Assembly (NCBI GenBank): GCA_031362405.1 | Contig: JANLSO010000171.1 | Coordinates: 1 to 30,906 of the forward strand | Length of the DNA stretch: 30,906 bases | Reading direction: 5' to 3' | Source of the DNA: JANLSO01 sp031362405 | Lineage (GTDB): Bacteria; Actinomycetota; Thermoleophilia; Miltoncostaeales; Miltoncostaeaceae | Part shown: in pieces, positions 1 through 7,370 of the stretch | Position numbering within the stretch: the stretch's first letter is position 1 | How the letters are laid out: every line of letters begins with the position of its first letter | Program-made: the position numbers and the translations under genes | Notes under the pieces: model-generated | The model's input: the letters and a program-made list of their open reading frames with translations, nothing else | What the model was told of the DNA's origin: nothing | Databases searched by the model: none

Positions 1-12
1 CAATGGAGGAAA

Positions 13-77
13 CCGCTTCTGACGAGCGATCCGGCGATGTCATGTCACTTGTGTGGCACCAGATTTGTCAGAAGCGG
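13..77. repeat. 11-bp inverted repeat across the mqnC stop codon
   Basis: CCGCTTCTGAC at 13-23 is the exact reverse complement of GTCAGAAGCGG at 67-77, with 43 bases between. The right arm contains the mqnC stop codon. No T-run follows on either strand, so a classical terminator is not obvious. It could be a long-range hairpin ending the mqn transcript, or a foldback artefact near a contig edge. Confidence 0.45.
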
Positions 78-1159
78 CGCACGACGCGGTAGGCGGTGTC
101 TCGTTGGACGGCGCGGCGGCCGGTGGCTTCGATGGCTTTGATCATGCGTTCGGTGTCGAGACGGAAGGCCGTGCCGGCGGCACGGACGACGTTCTCCTCG
201 ATCATGATCGAGCCCATGTCGTCGCAGCCGAACTCCAGCGCGAGCTGGCCAATGCGGAGGCCCTGGGTAACCCACGACGACTGGAAGTGGTCGAAGTTGT
301 CGAGGTACAGGCGGCTCACCGCAAGAGTCATCAGGTAGTCGGCAGCCGTGGTGTGTTGATGGTCGTCGCCGCGACGGCTGCCGCCCCCTGACTGGTAGCT
401 CCAGCAGACAAACGCGCGGAAACCGGGCTGCTCGTCTTGCAGTTCGCGCAGCCGGCGCATGTGCTCGATGCGCTCGTCGAGGGTGTCGACGGTGCCGTAC
501 ATCATGGTCGCGCTGGTCGACAGGCCCGCTCGGTGGGCCGCGCGCATCACGCCGAGCCACTCGTCGCTGGTGGTCTTCTTAGGGGCGATGATCTGACGCA
601 CCCGGTCGACGAGAACCTCTGCGCCGCCCCCCGGCAGCGAATCGAGGCCCGCGGCCATCAGCCGAGCGATCGTGTCGTCGAGCGACAGCTTCGAGAACTG
701 CGCGATGTGCAGGATCTCCGACGGCGACAGGGCGTGCAGGTTAATCGGGTAGCGCGCCTTGATACTCGCGAAAAGATCCTCGTAGAAGTCGATGCGAAGG
801 CCGGGGTGGTGGCCGCCCTGCAGCAGCAGCGCGGTGCCGCCGAGAGCGAGGGTCTCCTCGATCTTTCGGAAGATGACCTTCTTCGGAAGGACATAGCCCT
901 CGGGGTCACGGGGCAGCCGATAGAAGGCGCAAAAGTCGCAGTCGGTGATGCAGAAGTTGGTGTAGTTGACGTTCCGGTCGATGACGAACGTGACCTCGTC
1001 GGGCCGGACCCGCGCATCGCGCACGGCCTTGGCCGCCTGGCCGACGGCGATGAGATCTCCTGAGCCGAGCAGCGTGCGGGCATCAGCGTCGGTGATCCGC
1101 TCGCCGGAACGGGCGCGGTCGAGGATGTCAGTGACGTCGGGGGGGGCGAGTGTGGTCAT
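68..1159 (-). CDS. mqnC: Cyclic dehypoxanthinyl futalosine synthase (MqnC)
   Basis: A radical-SAM enzyme of the futalosine menaquinone pathway that cyclises dehypoxanthine futalosine. The 363-residue protein carries the [4Fe-4S] motif C70-x3-C74-x2-C77 inside NYTNFCITDCDFCAFYR. It also has the LPGGGAEVL stretch in mid-barrel and a C-terminal GCDDMGSIMIEE segment typical of MqnC; MqnE normally carries a different signature. The length is normal for the family and the ATG is followed directly by conserved sequence. It is the last gene of a tightly packed minus-strand group and starts 21 bases after the mqnA stop. Cytosolic, FeS- and SAM-dependent. Confidence is high for MqnC over MqnE because of the GGG-AEVL region and the SWVTQG segment near residue 300. 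Confidence 0.93.
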   Translation of the reverse strand: MTTLAPPDVTDILDRARSGERITDADARTLLGSGDLIAVGQAAKAVRDARVRPDEVTFVIDRNVNYTNFCITDCDFCAFYRLPRDPEGYVLPKKVIFRKIEETLALGGTALLLQGGHHPGLRIDFYEDLFASIKARYPINLHALSPSEILHIAQFSKLSLDDTIARLMAAGLDSLPGGGAEVLVDRVRQIIAPKKTTSDEWLGVMRAAHRAGLSTSATMMYGTVDTLDERIEHMRRLRELQDEQPGFRAFVCWSYQSGGGSRRGDDHQHTTAADYLMTLAVSRLYLDNFDHFQSSWVTQGLRIGQLALEFGCDDMGSIMIEENVVRAAGTAFRLDTERMIKAIEATGRRAVQRDTAYRVVRRF

Positions 1160-1180
1160 GGCGTGACTTTCGTGGTGCGG

Positions 1181-1975
1181 CTATGCCGCGAGAATCGGAA
1201 GTTGATGCACTTCGCCGGCAGCGTGCGCCAGCTCCAGGAATCGCGCCAGCCCGGAGCGCTCCGCTGCGCCAAAACCGTAGCTCAGGCGCTGCAGATACGC
1301 CGCGATGAAGTCGCGCGGGAAGGGGAAGCGCTGCGCGGCCGCGGCGATCACGCTCGCCGGGTCGGCGCCGAAACGCCGCTGGGCCTCGGTAAGGAGCACA
1401 GAGAGCTCGGCAAGGACCTCCTCTTGGCCCGCCGACAGGTCGCGACGGGCCGCCCAGACGGCGAAGACCATCGGCAGGCCGGACGCCTCACGCCACATCT
1501 CACCGAGATCCGCGTGGTAGGGGGCGAACGCGACGCGCACACCCTGCAGGGCCTCGTCACCGATCAGAAGCACCGCGTCGACGGTCTCGAGGGCATCCAC
1601 CGGCCGTTCATCGAGAATCGTGAAGTCGACATCCGGCCCGATCAGCACCCGCAGCAGGGCAACCGACGTCGCGCTGTCGGGCGTCACGGCGACCGAGCGG
1701 ATTCGGGCAAAGGGGACACGTGAGAACACCTGAATCGAATCGACGGCGCCCTCGGCGCTGATCGACGCGACGGGAACGATGCGCAGGACGTCCGAGTTGC
1801 GCGCGAACTCGATCGACGACATCGCCGAAACGTCCAGGCCACCTTCCACCAGCGCGCGGTTGAGCGCCGTCGGAACGCCGTCGGTGAACTCGATGTTGTC
1901 GCCGCCCGCCGCCTCGAGGTGATGGTAGAGCGGGTACATGTTCAGCGCCTTGATGCGTCCGACGCGCAGCGTCAT
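1181..1975 (-). CDS. mqnA: Chorismate dehydratase (MqnA)
   Basis: Catalyses the first committed step of the futalosine pathway, dehydrating chorismate to 3-[(1-carboxyvinyl)oxy]benzoate. The 264-residue protein has the periplasmic-binding-protein-like fold of the family. Visible signatures are the N-terminal RVGRIKALNMYPLYHHLE, the FTDGVPTALNRAL segment, and SAMSSIEFARN, which matches the family's SSIEYARN motif; DEALQGV lies further on. The ATG overlaps the stop of the upstream 184-residue gene as ATGA (1972-1975), so translation is probably coupled. Together with mqnC downstream it shows the organism makes menaquinone through futalosine rather than through o-succinylbenzoate. MqnB, MqnD and a complete MqnE are not in this window. 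Confidence 0.93.
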   Translation of the reverse strand: MTLRVGRIKALNMYPLYHHLEAAGGDNIEFTDGVPTALNRALVEGGLDVSAMSSIEFARNSDVLRIVPVASISAEGAVDSIQVFSRVPFARIRSVAVTPDSATSVALLRVLIGPDVDFTILDERPVDALETVDAVLLIGDEALQGVRVAFAPYHADLGEMWREASGLPMVFAVWAARRDLSAGQEEVLAELSVLLTEAQRRFGADPASVIAAAAQRFPFPRDFIAAYLQRLSYGFGAAERSGLARFLELAHAAGEVHQLPILAA

Positions 1976-2526
1976 ACCGTGCGCTCCTGCGCGCGGCGTC
2001 CGATCGCCGCAGCCAGATGGTCAGGGTCGGCGGTGTCGTCGGGCGGGATCTGCCAGTCGGTCGCACCGAACGATGCGGCGACCTGTGCGGCGGCGGCCCC
2101 GACAAGGCGCCAGTCGACTCGAATCAACGGCCCGTCGCCAAGCGCGAGGCGGGCGACCGCAGTCACGGCGAGATCCTCGACACCCCACGAGCCGGGGCGA
2201 CCATCGGTTCCCTCTGCGGGCGTGAGACGCACCGCCGCCAGCCGACCCGTTTGTTCGGCGAGCGCGCCGAGGGCGAGGAGCCGGTCGACCACCTCCGACG
2301 CGGCGACACCCGCTCCGTAGCGAACGACGGCCTCACTGGAGCGGCCCTCGGCGTGCGCGGCGCGGTGTACGTCGATCGGGCCCTCATCCTCACCATCGGT
2401 GAGCCATTCGGCGGGCGCCGGAGAGCGCGACCAGGTGACGACGCCAGACGGAACACCGGCGGCTGCGGCGGCGGCGAGGGGGTCGGGCGGGTCGAGGAAA
2501 CCGATGAGGGTCTCGCGGGTCGTCAT
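1972..2526 (-). CDS. Truncated MqnE/MqnC-like protein lacking the radical-SAM cluster
   Basis: A 184-residue protein of unproven function. Residues 51-160 line up with the C-terminal half of MqnE and MqnC. IDVHRAAHAEG (51-61) matches the barrel helix, VVDRLLALGALAEQTG (79-94) matches the family's HLLRLRELQDETGG, and VEDLAVTAVARLALGD (116-131) matches LRTLAVARLMLDN. AAAAQVAASFGATDW (144-158) matches KLAQVALAFGADD. The N-terminal barrel half with the CxxxCxxC cluster is absent and no cysteine remains. The ATG at 2526 is chosen because it overlaps the prenyl synthase stop as ATGA (2523-2526); an in-frame upstream extension is basic and low-complexity. It overlaps mqnA by 4 bases. It could be a scaffold, a substrate-handling partner or a relic kept under coupling. 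Confidence 0.75.
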   Translation of the reverse strand: MTTRETLIGFLDPPDPLAAAAAAGVPSGVVTWSRSPAPAEWLTDGEDEGPIDVHRAAHAEGRSSEAVVRYGAGVAASEVVDRLLALGALAEQTGRLAAVRLTPAEGTDGRPGSWGVEDLAVTAVARLALGDGPLIRVDWRLVGAAAAQVAASFGATDWQIPPDDTADPDHLAAAIGRRAQERTV

Positions 2527-3494
2527 GCGTACCGGTCCACAACGCCGTCGGCGATCGCGGCGAGCGCGGCGACATCTGCACCGTCGAGCGGGCCGTCGAG
2601 CTGGCAACGGGCGCGAGCCACGTACGCCAGCGCCCGTTCGCGGGCCTCGGCCGTCCCGGGGTGGCCGGCCAGGTGCTCACAGCACGACTCGATCGCCTCG
2701 GGTGTGTGCGCCGACGCCAGCCGACCGGCAAGGGCGGGCTCGTGCCGCAGCGCAAGGATCACCGGCAGCGTGACGGTGCCGTCGCGCAGATCAGCCCCCC
2801 GGCGCTTACCCGTGCGTGAGGGCGACCCGGTGACGTCGAGGATGTCGTCGAAGATCTGAAACGCCAGACCGACGGCGTGCCCGAACTCGGCGAGTGCCGT
2901 CTCGGTCGCCGCGTCGGCGCCACCGAGCATCGCCCCGAGTCGACAGGACGCCGCAAACAGTGACGCCGTTTTGCGCCCACAGCGATCGAGATAGGCCTCT
3001 TCGGTGAGGTCGAAGTCGAAGGCGGCGCGCTGCTGCGCCAGTTCACCCAGGGAGAGATCAAGGGCCGCACCGGCGAGCACCTCGACCGCCGCGGGCATTC
3101 CGGCGCCCGCGAGCTCGGAGAATGCGCGGGCGAACAGGAAGTCACCGACCTGGATCGCCGCGGAGGCTCCGCGGGTGCTTGCCACCGTGGGGCGCCCGCG
3201 GCGCAGGGTTGCACCGTCGAGCAAATCGTCGTGGACGAGCGTCGCCATGTGCACCAGCTCCGCCGCCGCGGCGGCGCGGATGAGCGCATCGCTCGTGTGG
3301 AACTCCCGCGGGGCACAGCAGAACACGAGCAGGGGCCGCAGGCGCTTGCCCCCCGCCGCCAGGGTGTCGGCGGCAGGCTCGGCGACGAGCGGTGTCCCCT
3401 GCGATGCCGCACGGTGCAGACGCTCTTCGCAGGCCGGTAGCACCTCGGCGGCGAAGGCCGTCACCGCGGCCGGGCCGTGGGCGGTGGAGGTCAA
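2523..3494 (-). CDS. All-trans polyprenyl diphosphate synthase
   Basis: Builds the isoprenoid tail of menaquinone by successive isopentenyl diphosphate additions. The 323-residue protein has both catalytic Asp-rich motifs: the first as DDLLDGATLRRGRPT, the second as DDILDVTG. The helical core includes GDFLFARAFSELAGAG. Length is normal for hepta-, octa- or nona-prenyl synthases; chain length cannot be read from sequence alone. The start is a TTG codon (3492-3494) overlapping the menG stop as TTGA. No in-frame ATG lies before conserved sequence, so TTG is preferred. It lies between menG and the MqnE-like gene, consistent with supplying the quinone side chain. HepT, IspB and DdsA are possible names; I do not choose one. 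Confidence 0.9.
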   Translation of the reverse strand: MTSTAHGPAAVTAFAAEVLPACEERLHRAASQGTPLVAEPAADTLAAGGKRLRPLLVFCCAPREFHTSDALIRAAAAAELVHMATLVHDDLLDGATLRRGRPTVASTRGASAAIQVGDFLFARAFSELAGAGMPAAVEVLAGAALDLSLGELAQQRAAFDFDLTEEAYLDRCGRKTASLFAASCRLGAMLGGADAATETALAEFGHAVGLAFQIFDDILDVTGSPSRTGKRRGADLRDGTVTLPVILALRHEPALAGRLASAHTPEAIESCCEHLAGHPGTAEARERALAYVARARCQLDGPLDGADVAALAAIADGVVDRYA

Positions 3495-4219
3495 CGCGGT
3501 GCCCGTGCGTAGTGCAGTGCCACCATTCCCCCGGCGAACAGTTGCCAGCGAACATCGACCAGACCGACGCCCGCCATCTGGGAGGCGAGCTTCTTCGGTT
3601 CAGGGAAACGACGCACCGACGCCGGCAGGTAGCCGTAGGCCGCGCCATCTTTGCCGAACACCTTGCCGAGCACGGGAACCATCCGGTCGAACCACGTCGC
3701 GGAGAACTGGCGGAGTCGGGTGGGCGTGGTGATCTCCAAGACAACCACCCGGCCCTCGGGCTTCACGACCCGACGCATCTCGGCCAACCCTGCGTCGAGG
3801 TCGCTGAGGTTCCTCACCCCGAACGCTGCGGTGGCGGCCGCGAAGGTGTCGTCGACGAACGGCAGCGCCAGCGCGTCGCCCTGCACGAACTCCACGTCGA
3901 GCCGCTCCCGGCGTGCCTTCTCGCGGCCCAGTTCGAGCATGTTCTCGGCGAAGTCCAGGGCAACAACACGGCCAGAGCCGGTCACGCGGCGGGCAAGCGC
4001 AAAGGCGAGATCCCCGGTTCCTGTGCAGCAGTCGAGCACCGTGTCACCGGCCGCGACGTCTGCCGCCGCGGCGGCGGCCTCGCGCCAGCGACCGTCGAGC
4101 CCGGCCGTCATCAACCGGTTGAGACGGTCGTACCGCGGGGCGATGCGATCGAACATCGACTGCACCTCTTCGGCGGGAAGCCGCCCCGAGAGCGGGTCAG
4201 ACGCCACGGGGGTCGTCAT
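3491..4219 (-). CDS. menG: Demethylmenaquinone methyltransferase (MenG/UbiE family)
   Basis: SAM-dependent C-methylation of demethylmenaquinone, the last step of menaquinone synthesis. The 242-residue protein shows the family N-terminus IAPRYDRLNRLMTAGLDGRW. The SAM-binding loop is VLDCCTGTGDLAFAL, and FGVRNLSDLDAGLAEMRRVV and TTPTRLRQFSATWFDRMVP follow. The ATG at 4219 overlaps the ubiX stop as ATGA (4216-4219); an in-frame GTG 15 bases upstream is less likely. Its stop overlaps the TTG start of the polyprenyl synthase. In futalosine organisms the same family member (MqnG) does this step. It could in principle also act on ubiquinone precursors, but nothing else here suggests ubiquinone. Confidence 0.92.
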   Translation of the reverse strand: MTTPVASDPLSGRLPAEEVQSMFDRIAPRYDRLNRLMTAGLDGRWREAAAAAADVAAGDTVLDCCTGTGDLAFALARRVTGSGRVVALDFAENMLELGREKARRERLDVEFVQGDALALPFVDDTFAAATAAFGVRNLSDLDAGLAEMRRVVKPEGRVVVLEITTPTRLRQFSATWFDRMVPVLGKVFGKDGAAYGYLPASVRRFPEPKKLASQMAGVGLVDVRWQLFAGGMVALHYARAPR

Positions 4220-4830
4220 GTGGCCTCGCCCCATCGCGCAAGCAGGTCGTGCGTGACCTCGAGGTGATCGAGGGCCTTGCCGACCATGAAGTCGACGAGG
4301 TCGTCGACGGAGGCCGGGTGGTTGTAGAAGCCCGGCATCGCGGGCATCACGATCGCTCCGGCCCGAGTGACGGCGGCCATGTTCTCTAGGTGAATGAGGT
4401 TGAGGGGCGTCTCACGCGGCACGAGCACCAGCCGGCGGCGTTCCTTGAGCATCACGTCGCAGCAGCGGTGGATGAGGTTGCGGGCCGTGCCGTGCGCGAT
4501 GCAGGCGAGGCTCGCCCCCGAGCAAGGCATCACGAGCGCCGCGGGCGCCAGCGACGAGCCGCTGGCAAACGGTGCTGTGAGGTCGTTGAGGCCGAGGATC
4601 GTCACCTGAGCGGGGTCGGTCGCGTAACGCGCGACGAACTCACGGACGACGATGTCGGTGTTCGCGGGGGCCTCGCGGCCGCCGTGAAACAGCTCGTGGT
4701 TGATGACATGCGCGCCTGAACCGCTGACGCAGAGCCCGACTTCACAGCCGGCGGCCGTCAACGCGCGGAGCGCACCTGCTGCGTAGGGGGCTCCGCTGGC
4801 ACCGGTTACCCCGAGGAAGATGCGCATCAC
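4216..4830 (-). CDS. ubiX: Flavin prenyltransferase (UbiX family)
   Basis: Makes prenylated FMN, the cofactor of UbiD-family decarboxylases. The roughly 204-residue protein begins with the FMN-binding GVTGASGAPYA loop. It has the conserved PCSGASLACIAHG stretch, then LVPRETPLNLIHLENM and MPAMPGFYNHP, all diagnostic of UbiX/Pad1. The UbiD partner is in the same cluster at 7371-8801. The start is either GTG at 4830 or ATG at 4827. GTG is given because a TAACCT -10 box ends 7 bases upstream, which would make the mRNA leaderless at that codon. It probably heads its own transcript (ubiX-menG-prenyl synthase-mqnE-like-mqnA-mqnC). In the futalosine pathway this role corresponds to the gene also called mqnM. 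Confidence 0.93.
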   Translation of the reverse strand: MMRIFLGVTGASGAPYAAGALRALTAAGCEVGLCVSGSGAHVINHELFHGGREAPANTDIVVREFVARYATDPAQVTILGLNDLTAPFASGSSLAPAALVMPCSGASLACIAHGTARNLIHRCCDVMLKERRRLVLVPRETPLNLIHLENMAAVTRAGAIVMPAMPGFYNHPASVDDLVDFMVGKALDHLEVTHDLLARWGEAT

Positions 4831-4837
4831 ACCACCG

Positions 4838-4843
4838 AGGTTA
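4838..4843 (-). promoter_or_regulatory. Candidate -10 box of ubiX, leaderless start
   Basis: TAACCT on the minus strand fits the actinobacterial TANNNT -10 pattern and ends 7 bases before the GTG at 4830. No Shine-Dalgarno sequence lies in between. It suggests a promoter internal to the supercluster, after qcrC. No convincing -35 was seen. Confidence 0.4.
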
Positions 4844-4867
4844 GACGCCGCCCCGCCGACTCAGAAC

Positions 4868-4907
4868 GGGGTCCGGCGGCGCACCGCGGGACCCCGCCTG
4901 GGGCGGG
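4868..4907 (-). terminator. GC-rich hairpins after qcrC
   Basis: GGGGTCC (4868-4874) pairs with GGACCCC (4889-4895), and inside that GCGG pairs with CCGC around a CGCA loop, with one G-G mismatch. An overlapping alternative pairs CCCGCC (4893-4898) with GGCGGG (4902-4907). Both lie between the qcrC stop and the ubiX start. No U-tract follows, so it is either an actinobacterial-style U-less terminator or an mRNA-stabilising structure. Confidence 0.4.
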
Positions 4908-4931
4908 TGAGATCGAGGGCGCTGGGTGCGC

Positions 4932-5687
4932 CTACTTGACCGTGTACTTGGTACCGAGGCCCGTCAGGAACGTCGCGAGGGCGTCGTACTGCTCCGGGGT
5001 GAACTTGTCGAACTTCGGCATCGCAGAGCCGGGGGTCTTGGACTGCGGGTCTTTCAGATGGGCGATCTGCCACGCGGCGTCATGCCCCGCGACCGCTCCC
5101 TCCTTGTCCAGCGCTGGCCCGATGTTGCCGCCCTTCCCGCCAAGCGCATGACACGACGCGCAGCCATTGCCTTGGAAAATCTTCAGCCCGGCCTCACCCT
5201 TGGCGTCGAGTCCCGTGATGGGAATGGCAGCCGCGCTCGCCGTCTCAGACGTCGCGCCCTTGTAGGTGAGCCACCCGATACCGGCAAACACGAAGACCGC
5301 GGTAGCCAGAGCAATCGGGCGGCGGTTGATGCGCCGCTCCGGGCCCTGATCGAGGAATGGGGTGATGATCAAAAGCACGATCAGGATGTTCGGGACAATG
5401 AACGTGGCCATGATCACCGGGGTGAGGGCGTTGTCGTTCTTGAAGATCTTCAGCAGCTCGAACAGGAAGAAGAAGTACCACTCGGGCCGCGGCACGAAGT
5501 CGGTCGATGCCGGGTTGATCGGCTCGCCCACCTCGATGCGCTGCCAAATGGCGAGGAAGATGACGAAGCCGATCGCGAGCATTGCGACGATGTGATCTTT
5601 GTAGATCGCGTAGGGCATGAACGGCTTGCCCGTGGCTTTGGCTCCGGCGTATTCCTTCTTGTACGCCTCTCTTTGGGCCCGGTTCAC
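4932..5687 (-). CDS. qcrC: Menaquinol-cytochrome c reductase, cytochrome b/c subunit (QcrC)
   Basis: A fusion of the C-terminal cytochrome b domain (subunit IV-like) with a cytochrome c domain, as in Bacillus QcrC. Residues 31-140 hold about four membrane segments and the quinol-oxidation motif PEWY (68-71). The c domain has the heme-attachment motif C176-A-S-C179-H180 and a likely axial Met223 in SAMPKF. Length is 251 residues. The GTG start (5685-5687) overlaps the qcrB stop as GTGA. The b-type half should be in the membrane and the c domain outside. This attached c domain passes electrons on to a terminal oxidase, as in Gram-positive complexes; no oxidase genes are in this window. Confidence 0.93.
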   Translation of the reverse strand: MNRAQREAYKKEYAGAKATGKPFMPYAIYKDHIVAMLAIGFVIFLAIWQRIEVGEPINPASTDFVPRPEWYFFFLFELLKIFKNDNALTPVIMATFIVPNILIVLLIITPFLDQGPERRINRRPIALATAVFVFAGIGWLTYKGATSETASAAAIPITGLDAKGEAGLKIFQGNGCASCHALGGKGGNIGPALDKEGAVAGHDAAWQIAHLKDPQSKTPGSAMPKFDKFTPEQYDALATFLTGLGTKYTVK

Positions 5688-6517
5688 GAGGGGCCTCCGG
5701 CGGTGACCTTCTCGGGGACGGCCGGAGCCGAGGTCACCTCGCGACGACCGTAGGGCAGCCGCTCACGGGCCGCGGCGCGCTTGGCCGACTCCTCATCACG
5801 GGCGAGCCGGGTAAGGCGCTTGGCCCACGGCGGCTCGGTGATCCCGAGCTTCGCGATTAGGTAGAGGTGTATCCCCATGAAGGTGGCTATACCGCCGGGT
5901 ATCACGAGCATATGGATGGAGTAGAAGCGCGACAGGGTGTCGCCGTTGAACTCCGTTCCCGCCCGCAGGACGTCGGCGATGTACGGGCCCACGATCGGGG
6001 CACTGGCGGTGATGTTCATCGCGACCACCGTGGCCCAGTAGGCCTTTTGGTCCCACACCAGCAGGTAGCCGGTCAGGCCCATGAACATGGTCATGAACAG
6101 CAGGATCGCGCCCGTCACCCAAGTGAGCTCACGCGGGTATTTGTAGGAGCCCATGATGAACACGCGGCCCATGTGCAGGAACACCAGCACGATCATCGCG
6201 CTGGCGCCCCACTTGTGCATGCCGCGCACCAGCCAGCCCCACGTCACATCGTTGGTGATGTGCTGGATGCTCGAGTACGCCGTGGTGGTGTCGGGCTTGT
6301 AGTACATCGCGAGGAAAATGCCGGTCACGGCCTGCATGCCGAAGATCGCCATGACGGCGAAACCGAGAGTCTGGAACCAGCTTGTCTCGGCGGGGATGTT
6401 GCGGAACAAGAACCAGTTGAGGCCCGTCTTGGCGCCGGTGCGCTCGTCGACGTACCCGCCGACGGCTTGGCCGACCTGAGCGACGGGGTTCTTGGGGCCG
6501 ATGTCCTTTGTGGTCAT
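5684..6517 (-). CDS. qcrB: Menaquinol-cytochrome c reductase, cytochrome b subunit (QcrB)
   Basis: The N-terminal, b6-like cytochrome b with four membrane helices binding two b hemes. The heme ligands appear as two pairs, H101 and H115 (MHKWG and FLHMG) and H202 and H217 (SIHML and GIHLYL). The spacing of 14 residues in helix II and 15 in helix IV is that of the b6 type. Length is 277 residues with a 60-residue tail rich in Arg and Glu. The ATG at 6517 is preceded by AGGAAG, a good ribosome-binding site, 9 bases after the qcrA stop. With qcrC it makes a split cytochrome b. Membrane-integral; it oxidises menaquinol made by the neighbouring genes. Confidence 0.95.
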   Translation of the reverse strand: MTTKDIGPKNPVAQVGQAVGGYVDERTGAKTGLNWFLFRNIPAETSWFQTLGFAVMAIFGMQAVTGIFLAMYYKPDTTTAYSSIQHITNDVTWGWLVRGMHKWGASAMIVLVFLHMGRVFIMGSYKYPRELTWVTGAILLFMTMFMGLTGYLLVWDQKAYWATVVAMNITASAPIVGPYIADVLRAGTEFNGDTLSRFYSIHMLVIPGGIATFMGIHLYLIAKLGITEPPWAKRLTRLARDEESAKRAAARERLPYGRREVTSAPAVPEKVTAGGPS

Positions 6518-6526
6518 CTGCGCTTC

Positions 6527-7213
6527 CTAAAGGGGGTAGAGGTTCGCGAGCACGCCGTCGACCGGCTCGCCCGGACCATGGAGCTTGAAGGGCTTCTGGT
6601 CGGCGTCAATGGAGTACGGCTTGCCGATCAACACGCGATCGGCGGGCTTCGCGTCTTTGATCACGACGTCCTTGCCCTTGCCGTCGACGACCTTCACGTC
6701 GAAACGGTCGAGCGGGCGCGGCGGCGGGCCGGCGGTGACGCGGCCCAGCGAGTCGTACGCGCCGCCGTGGCACGGGCAGGAGTAGTTGTCGCCACCCGGT
6801 GAGTAGTTGACCGGGCAACCGAGGTGCGCACAGCGGTTCCAGATCGCCGTGAGCGTTCCATCTTTGCGGCGCAGGAAGACGCGTCGGTCGGCCTCGGGGT
6901 CAGGGCCAGAGACGGCGATCGATGACGTCTGGCCATCGGGGAAGTCAGACAGCGGGCCGATGTCGACCCAGCGGAAGTCTTCTCCACCGACGGTCGGCGC
7001 GACGGCGAACCCGACGACCGGCACGAGGATGGCCGCGGTCAAGACACCACCACCGGCGACCGCGATGCCCGTGAGGAACTTCGTCCGAGTGATGTATTCG
7101 GGATCCTCGTTGTGCGTGTCGCGCGGAGCCGGATCGGCGGCCCGGGGACCGCTGTACTGACCCCCGCTCCCGTTACCGGGAACGTCGGACCCATTACCTT
7201 GGCTGTCTGCCAC
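6527..7213 (-). CDS. qcrA: Rieske iron-sulfur subunit of the bc complex (QcrA)
   Basis: Carries the high-potential [2Fe-2S] cluster that takes the first electron from menaquinol. The 228-residue protein has a 45-residue Gly/Asn/Asp-rich cytosolic N-terminus, then one membrane helix (about 46-72). The Rieske boxes are C128-x-H130-LG-C133 and C146-P-C148-H149-GG. C128, H130, C146 and H149 should be ligands and C133-C148 the disulfide. Before the helix, TRTKFLTG resembles a Tat motif but lacks the twin arginine. The start is GTG at 7213 with a strong GGTAGGGGGG upstream. It heads qcrA-qcrB-qcrC, and about 157 bases with two CACGTG palindromes separate it from the upstream ubiD. Confidence 0.94.
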   Translation of the reverse strand: MADSQGNGSDVPGNGSGGQYSGPRAADPAPRDTHNEDPEYITRTKFLTGIAVAGGGVLTAAILVPVVGFAVAPTVGGEDFRWVDIGPLSDFPDGQTSSIAVSGPDPEADRRVFLRRKDGTLTAIWNRCAHLGCPVNYSPGGDNYSCPCHGGAYDSLGRVTAGPPPRPLDRFDVKVVDGKGKDVVIKDAKPADRVLIGKPYSIDADQKPFKLHGPGEPVDGVLANLYPL

Positions 7214-7271
7214 GAACCCCCCTACCGCAAAAGGACGTACCGCGAGAGTGCGGTGCAGCCTTAGTCAAACA

Positions 7272-7316
7272 GACACGTGGTGTTTACCGAGGCACTGCCG
7301 CCGGGACACGTGTCCC
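7272..7316. promoter_or_regulatory. Two CACGTG palindromes before qcrA, candidate operator
   Basis: GACACGTG occurs at 7272-7279 and again at 7305-7312, 33 bases apart, close to three helical turns. The second is the core of a perfect 14-base palindrome at 7303-7316 (GGGACACGTGTCCC). The 157-base gap between ubiD and qcrA is otherwise gene-free. A dimeric regulator binding twice on one face of the helix would fit; its identity is unknown. Confidence 0.45.
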
Positions 7317-7370
7317 CCAGGGGCGGGCGACCCGGCCCTCGTCGGGGGAAAAAGGCTGCATGAGCGGGAA

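Noticed and set aside
45..1063. Long open frames on both strands inside mqnC
   Set aside because: Shadows typical of high-GC DNA. The mqnC frame has the radical-SAM motif and family-wide similarity.
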